Assembly: GCA_001655205.1 (NCBI GenBank)
Contig: LPNZ01008417.1
Location: forward strand, 1-34,322
Direction: 5' to 3'
Source: Lenisia limosa
Lineage: Eukaryota > Breviatea
DNA: 34,322 bases
Shown here piece by piece: positions 21,701 through 31,724 of this stretch (its first letter is position 1; each line of letters opens with the position of its first letter). Under the pieces are notes generated by a model. It worked only from the letters and a program-made list of their open reading frames with translations, was not told where the DNA came from and did no database searches. Made by a program: the position numbers and the translations under genes.

Positions 21701-23294
21701 CTACGAGTTAAAAGAAAACAATAAGAATTCTTACCTTCTTGAGAGTTCTGTAAGTAGAGTAAGTTAGGATTACGGCAAGAAGTGAAAGGGTGACGAATGT
21801 TGGCATCATAATGTTGAAAAGAACTCCGATTACACTTCCAAGAAGAACCATTGGTTCTAGGAAATCAGGACAAGAGTGGCATATTCATAAATACTGCAGC
21901 ATACGAAGCAACAACGCAGCTTCATATTTGATCAAGGGAATATCTGCAGATGGATGGCGTTTAGTACAGTTCAGAATGTAAGCAGCCAGGGCGGAACCTG
22001 AAATTGTGGCCTAAGTTCAGTCAAAACTGACCTGAAACTATTCAATGTGCACTTGCATTCTTGTAGAAAATATCGAATAGCACTGAACAAGATGGTCATT
22101 CGATACCACTTCTGCCCCCTTACACTTGAAAGGGGAACACCAATTTGCGCATAAAATCCAGCAACGAAGACAAGTGCAGGGACAAATATTCCTCCTCCTC
22201 CAATACCTAAAGATGTCACTTCCATGGAAGCGAAGAACGGGGGAATTCCAAGTCATAAAAAATAAAAGGAAACATGTTGTTTGAATAATTTTCCGACTCT
22301 GACACTACTAGTTCTTGTCCGTCATACGTTTTGTGTTTTTCAATACATGTTAGAATTTCTAAATTTTGGTCTATCATCTTTTAGTATTGCAATAACGATA
22401 AAAAAGGGTTTAAAAATAGAATTCAACTATAAAGTAAATTTTTCAGGCGCAAAAAAAATAAAAAATAAAGGCACCGATTTTTGATATTATATATCAGTGA
22501 CTGGGATAAGTCTTGACCGAATTGCAATGTGGTTTCTCAAGGAAAATAGGTCAAGGCTTATCCCAGTCACTGTATATATTAAACCTTCTGAAGCTTGGGC
22601 AAGTGGCCACCAGAGGGTCCCTCCAGATAACTTAGGTTTATTGTTTTGGATATAATATTAAATTACAAAAGCAGAAAAATTATTACTAAATATAAATTTT
22701 TTAACTAATATATATAATATATATTTTTTTAATCACCCTAGTGACTTCAACCAACCTCCGGCCGCGGCGAAGGCACCAGCCGTGACCATTACTGCGGCAC
22801 ACAAGAGTATCCTATTCTAAAGAGTTTCAGAAATAATATATGCACATATTCACCAAAATATGGATGTGGAGGCTTAAGCCACGTTCCATTGGCGTTTTAC
22901 CCTACCAACGTTCATTGGAAATAAGGAGTTTAGTTCACATTCGGAAGGGTGAATATGGTCACATGAATAATGAAGCTCGCAGTCACTGTCATCTTCACAT
23001 CTCCTGAAACTGTCAGTTGAGTGCACGCATCAGTGTGCATCCCAACTCGCAACTTACACGCATGTTTCGCCTTGGCAAGGGAGACGGTACCCACAATCGG
23101 TCTCTGCGGTAAGCTCATGACACTCCATACCATCAGAATCGTCCGAGTCAAACGAGGCGAATGCTACACGGGGGAAAGAATAATACTCCTCTTGACCCAT
23201 GCCCCGTACCATTAGTTATTAAAATGAGAATTAGGAACGTTAAAACGCCCTTGGAGAGTCCTTGCCTAGAGAGGAACTTTGTCATTAAGAGCAT
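18725..23294 (-). CDS. TauE/SafE-family membrane transporter with cysteine-rich N-terminal ectodomain
   Basis: Main exons on minus: 23294-23210, 23163-23058, 23003-22901, 22816-22756, 22206-22126, 21997-21905, 21856-21735, 21700-21664, 21616-21562, 21498-21453, 21360-21309, 20690-20619, about 20517-20340 (internal joint unsure), 20318-20254, one ending at 19912, 19810-19743, 19660-19552, 19473-19366, 19332-19217, 19071-19002, 18912-18864 and 18770-18725 (TGA). A signal peptide (LTFLILILITNAFA) is followed by about 60 extracellular residues with eight Cys (ECHELTAETDCGYRLPC, CEDDSDCELHYSC). The first TauE repeat has GIGGGGIFVPALV, VPLSSSALAA, RHPSADIPLI and PMVLLGSVIG. A long hydrophilic loop follows, then the second repeat: LPKFAFFAGVIAG, GLGGAMINGPLLLEFGL, AATSLFVVLFSSTSVV. 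Family members export sulfite or other organosulfur anions; the substrate here is not predictable. Its start is 258 bp from GAPDH, divergent. Confidence 0.86.
22495..22572. mobile_element. Palindromic MITE-like element, second family (78 bp)
   Basis: CAGTGACTGGGATAAGTCTT at the left and AAGGCTTATCCCAGTCACTG at the right form 24-bp inverted repeats with one mismatch, around a 30-bp centre. The flanks are TATATAT on both sides, compatible with insertion into TA-rich sequence and TA-type target duplication. It lies in the 549-nt intron between exons 4 and 5 of the transporter gene and is unrelated to the ACTAGTGA elements. Confidence 0.75.
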
Positions 23295-23552
23295 TTTAGA
23301 AATAAAAGATACTACTTATCATAACAATACAGGTAATTATTGATTTTTCCAAATTCAAAATAAACAAAAAGAGAATTCCTGAACAAAAACTGGGATCAAA
23401 AACAGAAAAAAGACACATGTTTCTTTTTTTTCTCTCAAAAGAACATTCTGGAAAATCGAAGTTGAAATATGATAAGGATTAATTGGGTGACCTTGAGATT
23501 CCTCTTTTAAATGAAAAAATGAGTTGAATTGGCCTCTTTTGCATAAGTTAAT
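23295..23552. promoter_or_regulatory. Compact bidirectional promoter region, TauE-like / GAPDH
   Basis: Only 258 bp separate the two divergent start codons. The GAPDH side carries pyrimidine tracts (TTTCTTTTTTTTCTCTC at 23421-23437) and the whole region is AT-rich. A highly expressed glycolytic gene thus shares its upstream DNA with a membrane transporter. No TATA box could be assigned with confidence. Confidence 0.6.
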
Positions 23553-25026
<1,474 letters not shown>

Positions 25027-25476
25027 CTTTTTTCCTTTGTTTCTAATATGTTTCGTTGTGTGTAATACAATAGTGTATATTACCCTGCCCACAATGGTCT
25101 TGGCTCATCTGTTAAATAAGTGTTAAGGCAAAGCATGAAGAAAAAGACTTTTTTCAAGAGTAATTAATTGTGGTGGTACACAAACCCATTTTCCTCGTAT
25201 ATTTTTTTGTTAGTGTTTTGTCTTTTGTTTGCAATTATTATTGTATGTAAACACGCGTAACTACAAAGCGAGCAGTGTGAGGTTGTATGAGAAAAGGAAA
25301 TGGGTAGTTATGGTCAGCATTGACCTCTTCTCTTGAACCTGGACCTTTGCTGAGGTGCAAGTAGTGGATTTACAGCCGCCCAGGATCCTAGCTATTAAAT
25401 AACAACACAGGCAACATACAGGTTTGATCAGATTCTTGGAATTCTGTACTCATCTGAGTGTTTTTACCATGACAGC
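25027..25476. other. GAPDH 3' flank and promoter region of the sulfatase-like gene
   Basis: 450 bp between two plus-strand genes. It is T-rich just after the GAPDH stop and holds the GAPDH 3' UTR and the upstream region of the next gene. No open frame with splice partners or recognisable element was found. Confidence 0.5.
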
Positions 25477-28400
25477 ATGAGAGAAATCCATCAAGTGCTT
25501 ATATTCCTCACGGTTATCTCTGGTTTTATCTTCTTTGTAAGGGGGGTTGGAATCTGGCAAAAGGAAGTATTGTATTTTCATGTCTCAGGTCTACACCAAC
25601 GTATGGAGTAAGCCATCATATCAGTTTGACCAGTACGAAACCACCGCCAGTTCTGTTATTGATGATGTGGATAACAAAGAAAGCACTATCATGTATGCGA
25701 AGTTCGGACTGTTGACTCAAATCTCTTAGTGAGCAATCTTCATCTGGTGTGTCATCATCGTCATCAGACACCCCTCTTCCCCCTTCATCTTCTGAATACC
25801 CTCCTTTATCATCCACAACACCCTCTTCACCAGCACCATTGGAAGAGAACTTCAAGTAAATGGGCTTGGATTCTTTGGCTCCATAGTACCTGTCATTATG
25901 TCCTAATGCTCCAGAATTGCCATCCCTGGACGTACCCAGTATCTGCCAGTGACAAAGGTGCTCTCAATAGTGCCTCCTCAATCCTCTGAAAGCACCGAGT
26001 TTGTCGGGGCTATACACCTAAAGTCTTTTTTATTGAAGCAGATGTGACCCACTATGTCCCTTTTTTTCGCTTCCTTATAACAATCTTTAGTGGAGGTTTC
26101 AAATGCGAGATATACTCCCCAGTACCGGGTAGGTGTCGTAGGAAATCTTGTTTTACTAAAAAGGAATCCAAAGCAGCCATCTTTATATTATCATAGTTAT
26201 CAAAGAAGAATTCACAAATATTATACCAACAAAGCATATCTACAATGCTGAGTTGAGATCTGTACTTACCTTGGCAGATGATATCTACAATGCTGAGTTG
26301 AGATCTGTAAAACAACCAGCCAGTACTATCCAAAAACCGAAGTTCAAAGCTGTATGTCCCCNNNNNNNNNNNNNNNNNNNNNNNNNNNNNNNNNNNNNNN
26401 NNNNNNNNNNNNNNNNNNNNNNNNNNNNNNNNNNNNNNNNNNNNNTGCAGTCAAGTTTGATGCGCTTGACGGCCGGGCCAAAGCCATGAACCAAGCGATT
26501 GATTCGATCAATGCTTCCGGCGGAAGTAGGTGGTCAGGTGTCACCTTTACTTGTTTTTGTGTTGAATTCTTTCGTTTTGTAAGGCCAAGTTTTAGAAAAA
26601 AGTGCTCCTGTAATGGGACGAATAAGAGGTGATTTGTTTATCATACGGCGTTTCCATTGATCCCTCTTCTCAGGCATAATAAGATATGTACTATGNNNNN
26701 NNNNNNNNNNNNNNNNNNNNNNNNNNNNNNNNNNNNNNNNNNNNNNNNNNNNNNNNNNNNNNNNNNNNNNNNNNNNNNNNNNNNNNNNNNNNNNNNNNNN
26801 NNNNNNNNNNCATCTCATACTTTAGAACTGGATAATTATTTTGCTTCCCACCCGCCGCACATTCTGAGGGTTACCCTGGAATCAGCAGGACGGGTCGCGA
26901 CTCCCCTTGGATATCCCAATGTAAATGATGTAGGCCATTCACTTGTTATGTTCCTTGCCTCTTTTTTTTTGCCTACGTCTCTTTTGCGTTATAGTATATG
27001 GTGTGCAAATAGCTATGGTTAACTTCGGGCTGGAATTTTGAAGCGTTATCATTGTAGTTGGTGACCAACGACAAGAGGTTCACTGTCTTCAACAAGGTTT
27101 GATAGAATATGCTACCACACCAATTAAAGGGGATATTAAGGTAAATAAACTAGAGGAGCATGATGACACAGCAAGTAGTTTTGAGAATACTGATGAGTTC
27201 AGTTCCACAGGGATGCTGGCGGAAACTCGTTCTGCAACCGACTGCTTATGAATACAGGGTATCGCTTTCTCGACGAGGTTTGCCACCATCATGTGCTAGG
27301 AATTTTTATTTTCGTCATTTTCCCCTGAGATTCCTCTTTTTTTTTTTTTTTTTTTTTTTNNNNNNNNNNNNNNNNNNNNNNNNNNNNNNNNNNNNNNNNN
27401 NNNNNNNNNNNNNNNNNNNNNNNNNNNNNNNATTAAATTTGGAAAATTGAAGTATTCCTCTGATGCTCAATACTATTAGGGCGGAAATATACATAGAGTA
27501 TTGTAAATATTTTATACAATCACCACCAAATAATTAGGGGCTTATCAAGAAAGTGAACCTTGATGAAGTGAAAAGTTTCTGATTTTGCACCAGGCCCAAG
27601 GGAACAGTAAGACGGTTCTTGGAGGCATCACGGACCTGGACTTCATTAGTAGAAAGTCCAACCCCAATTCGGTTAGAAGATACTGTAGTAAAAGTGGGTT
27701 TAACTATTCTAGATGACCTTGGATCATATGATCAAACACAAATTCAGCCATATTGTTGCGGAATATGGCTCCCTTGGATATCAGACCGGTTTCTTCGGCC
27801 CAGAGCTTCTCATCCACTACTCGCCAGTTGTCAAAAACAAGTTCCCTGGATTACAGCATGATGTGGGGAGTGGACCTTATACAGCATGATGTACTTCTGA
27901 TTGTAATAAACTGAACTTAATAACAATCCGTTTGACATTTCAGATTTTTGATACGACTCTAATTGGAAACACTTACAACGGAAATTTGGTGGGTGGATGG
28001 TGCTGTTTGGACTTAGTGATGAATTGCATTTGTCAGGTGTGTCTGAAAGCTACCAGCACCATTACTGTTAACTGAGATGCTTTAGGCTCCCGATCGGGTC
28101 TACCCAGCCTGGGATTTCCTCCACAAGTATTCAAGCAAAGGCCCTGTCTTCACTGATCTCAATGTATGAGCTGATTTAGTTCCACTATCAGAGGACTTTA
28201 GCACAACTTAGGGTGCTTTATATTGCGGAACAATATCATGTGGTTTTAACTTACCTTTAAGATATGATACCCTGTTATTGTTTCAGACCTTCAACCTCCA
28301 TTGTCACCCTCACCCTGCCTCATGTTGTGCCGGGGAAGATAAGGCGGTCACCGAAGTAATCAACGCTGCAATTTTGGTTTGTGATTGATAACACATTTTA

Positions 28401-30871
28401 GTAATAGCTATGATATGTATCTTATGTGCTGTGTATCAATTTATTGTAGGTCTGAGATGATGAGAGTGCTTGAGGGACACTAATGCAATTAGGACAGCGA
28501 GGAGCGAAAATACCCTCTGATTATCTTCGTTGTTGGCGACCATGGTGTGCATTGCGATCAGTTCTCTTTGAGCCACACAGGTATGAATCATCCTTGGAAA
28601 TATATTTGGGGTACAAACAAAAAACCAGTGTTCCCTCGCCTCCGTTTTACCACCCAGGTATCATGGACTATAACAACCCATTTCTTGGCGTTTTTATGTC
28701 GAACGACATTGACGAGCATTATCCTGAACTCAGGTTTGATGGCACTTAGGGGGTAAATTGCCTTGTGGTGTAACTTGGTGCAGAGCCGTCTTGAAACACA
28801 ATGCGGAAGGGCTGTTCCATTCGCGTGACATCCACAAGTCTCTCAGGTATTTACTTGGCCTTTTCTTTGTTGCATAAAGACCTTATTGGAACCGCTCTTC
28901 TTCTCGAACCAATGGGTTTACGCAATGCTGAAAATACCTCCCCCCCCCCCCNNNNNNNNNNNNNNNNNNNNNNNNNNNNNNNNNNNNNNNNNNNNNNNNN
29001 NNNNNNNNNNTGATGTTGCTGGAACACCCAAGACTCCAAGAGTACGGGGATACTAACTTGCGATTAACCTTATGTTTCTTATCTCTCATTGTGTCGCACT
29101 CAATACCAAGAAGGAAAAGGCTCATCACGCAGGACTTTACGCCACTTTCGCTGTTCACTCCGCACCGGTGGCGGACATGTTCGGAGGCGGGCGTGGCAGC
29201 ATCGTTCTGCATGTGCGGCGTCAAATCCCTCACAGAGCAAAGATCCAAAGTAGGCTTGGAATCTAGGCTTATTTTCTTTGGTTGTCTTTCTGTTGCCCTA
29301 ATAGTTTGGCTTTTGATTGTGTAGCCATCTTCAAATGTTCCTTTCAATCAGCTGGACTATGCGGTGGAGGCTGAAGGTTTGTCACTTGTGTTGATTATAA
29401 ACCTGGTGTTTCAGTAAGATTAAATCATGATATCATTCCAGATATACAACATATTAATGTCACATTTTGGTTCACTCACCCATCAGACAATAACGGAATA
29501 TTGGTAAACAAACCTGTGGAGTACAAAGGTCATCCAACTGAGTTGGCAACAACAACATTCCCAGAAAGTGCCTCTTTCACTGCTCCGGTTTGTGGTCTCT
29601 AACAGAGTGTTCTTTGCCACAAGTAAATCTAACACCGCAGCACGCAGCAAAGCTCATCCTCAAGTGGTACTACGACATGTTGGATACGGTAGCCGGTGTT
29701 TGTTTGTATATAAGGATGTCTTTTGTGTTTTGGAGGGGTTGTGACATTCTATAGAATTGGTCATAGTAAAACTAACAATTGTGTTTTTTTTTTTCTGGTA
29801 CCATTTATGAAATTAGACACTGGATGCGGCGGCGAAGTCGGTGTGTCAGATCAAGCCTCGGCTGAACTTTGTTTATGTTCGATATGCTGAGTGGGCCCTG
29901 GCTGAGGGAGTCTGATTGTAAATCATTGATAGGACCAAATGCTCAAACTTCATTCAGATTGTAAATAATTATTTACAATGCAGGAATAACATGAGAGTTG
30001 AAGGCACGAATTCCACAATCAAAGTTGAGGTTGGTGGGTTAAAAATGAAAGTAATCTAATCAAGATCAAAATTATCCCCCACCCCCCTGGTATTCTCACA
30101 CCATCTGCTGATATCTTAGTTCTACGAGACAGTGACATGGGTTGACAAACCCACACCGGGGTTTAAACCTGAACGCCCCCCTCAGATCTTCTTCTCCATT
30201 TCCTATGTCAACCCCCTCCAGGTGGGTGGCGCCTCTTTTGGCATTTGGTTGGGTCATGGAAACCGGCAGAGACATTTAGAGACATTTCAAGAACTGTATC
30301 TTATCATTCATACTCGTTAGGTGTTTCGTAGCACTCACTCCTGTAGAAGTTTACTGGTGTGCCAGAAGATGAGCAGAAGTGGATTGATGCTTTGACTGTT
30401 ATCCAGAACGTGAGGCATCCCGGAGTTGCTGCTTTTTTTACATACTCGTCTTTTTTACTTTCTAGAAAGACGAGTCGATTTCAATGGTCAAATTTATGCC
30501 GGCATATATGTAGTATGAAGGGGTCACTGGTACATGGTAGTTTTCCTAATAAATGGGCTTTCTTTGCCTTACCCCCTATAGATAGTGTATATATATTTTT
30601 TGGGGATATCATTTACTTTCAGATGCAACTAACACATGCACTTACAATTCAGCTCTTCGACAGTGCCGTGTTCCAAGAGGTTCAAAAGGATATGCTTGTG
30701 CGGCCGCTCGTAGCAGCTGCAAATGGATTATGGTTTAGCAATGTGTTTCTTTATTTCTTTCTTAGTTTTATTCCTAATTTTTACGTCACTGTTGTTGCCG
30801 AGGCGGGTTGTTGCCCTGTTGGTCTTGTGGTCCTGTGTGTGTGTGGGGGGGTATTAACAAGAGTAAGATGA
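25477..30871 (+). CDS. DUF229 (PF02995) sulfatase-like type II membrane protein
   Basis: Placed exons: 25477-25536, 25589-25692, 25730-25855 and one from 25915, then several exons broken by N gaps (25915-27600). A phase-consistent run follows: 27713-27862, 27944-27988, 28086-28163, 28287-28376, 28493-28580, 28658-28733, 28784-28846, 29133-29249, 29325-29376, 29442-29587, 29641-29688, 29817-29909, 29958-30029, 30120-30221, 30347-30409 and 30623-30871 (TGA). A signal anchor (VLIFLTVISGFIFF) and a Ser/Pro-rich stalk come first. The alkaline-phosphatase-like core has GYQTGFF, YPLIIFVVGDHGVHCDQF with the metal-site DHG, DYNNPFLGVFM and HYPELRAVLKHN. A Cys motif (RTCSEAGVAASFCMC) matches the C-terminus of the family fold. 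A further predicted extracellular domain of roughly 250 residues follows. Substrate unknown. The last exon could start earlier: frame is also open through 30410-30622. Confidence 0.78.
26236..26309. repeat. Direct repeat, 29 bp x 2 (period 45)
   Basis: ATATCTACAATGCTGAGTTG... occurs identically at 26236-26264 and 26281-26309, with a 16-base spacer (CTTACCTTGGCAGATG). The second copy lies in an apparent exon of the sulfatase-like gene (frame DIYNAELRSVKQPAS); the first lies just upstream, probably intronic. Confidence 0.92.
27852..27892. repeat. Short direct repeat, 13 bp x 2 (period 28), at a splice donor
   Basis: TACAGCATGATGT occurs at 27852-27864 and 27880-27892. The first copy contains the exon end and donor CATGAT|GTGGGG of the sulfatase-like gene; the second provides a potential alternative donor CATGAT|GTACTT 28 nt downstream, which would shift the frame. 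Confidence 0.85.
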
Positions 30872-31220
30872 GGAGGAGATGATACAATGATTGGGGGATA
30901 AGGAGGGAGGGAAATTAAAACTAGGGATCAAATTAATAAAATCTCCAAAACCCGCCATGAACCATGAACACAGCTTTATACCCGCGACCATGCATTTGCC
31001 GATTTCCTGGATTTCCGGAAAAAATATTTATAATTGTTAGCTTACCATAAAATTAACTTATTAACACTCAAGAAGTATTATGGTATAACAGTATAACACA
31101 ACAACAACACAGTATAACAACAAAGAAGCACAACGAGAACAGGATCGTTTTTGAGAGGGAGAGCCGCGTCTCTCACCCCTCCTCTTCTTTTAAGGTGTTC
31201 ACTGTAAATTAATCTGTATA
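30872..31220. other. Spacer between the sulfatase-like gene and EXO84
   Basis: 349 bp between a TGA at 30869-30871 and the proposed EXO84 start. It contains AAC/ACA-rich simple sequence (31084-31130). Both neighbours are on plus, so it should hold the 3' end of one and the promoter of the other. No further element seen. Confidence 0.45.
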
Positions 31221-31692
31221 ATGGGGCCTCAGCGGAAGAAGAGAGCCTCCCTGCAGATCCCAGCATCGCCTGTTGCTGGTGTGTTCTTCTTTAGGCTCCT
31301 AAGGGTGCTCTTTTACTATTCCATGATTCTTGCGGTATTAAACACCAGCCTGTTGTACTTTTGCCATCATCATTGTTTCCTCATTTGCATTTTTTGAAAA
31401 GGCAGTGCCGATTCTCTACTGACTCCAACAGAAGCAGCATCACGCAGGCAGCAAGTGCTTATCAAGGCTCCTTTTGAGAGTCAGCAAAAGCATGTTGCAG
31501 TTCAGGAGGATATGCTGGTTTCCGAGGTTGGTGGGTGGAGGTCAGAATGCTTTACGTTTTCAGCCAGACCAACACGATTTGATTTATTATGTATTCCAAA
31601 TGGCAACATCTTATACTGTAGCTCATTGATAGGTGCCTTGACAAGTTTCACGTCACTGATGAAAGAGGGATATGGGTGGGTGAAGTGCCAAT

Positions 31693-31724
<32 letters not shown>

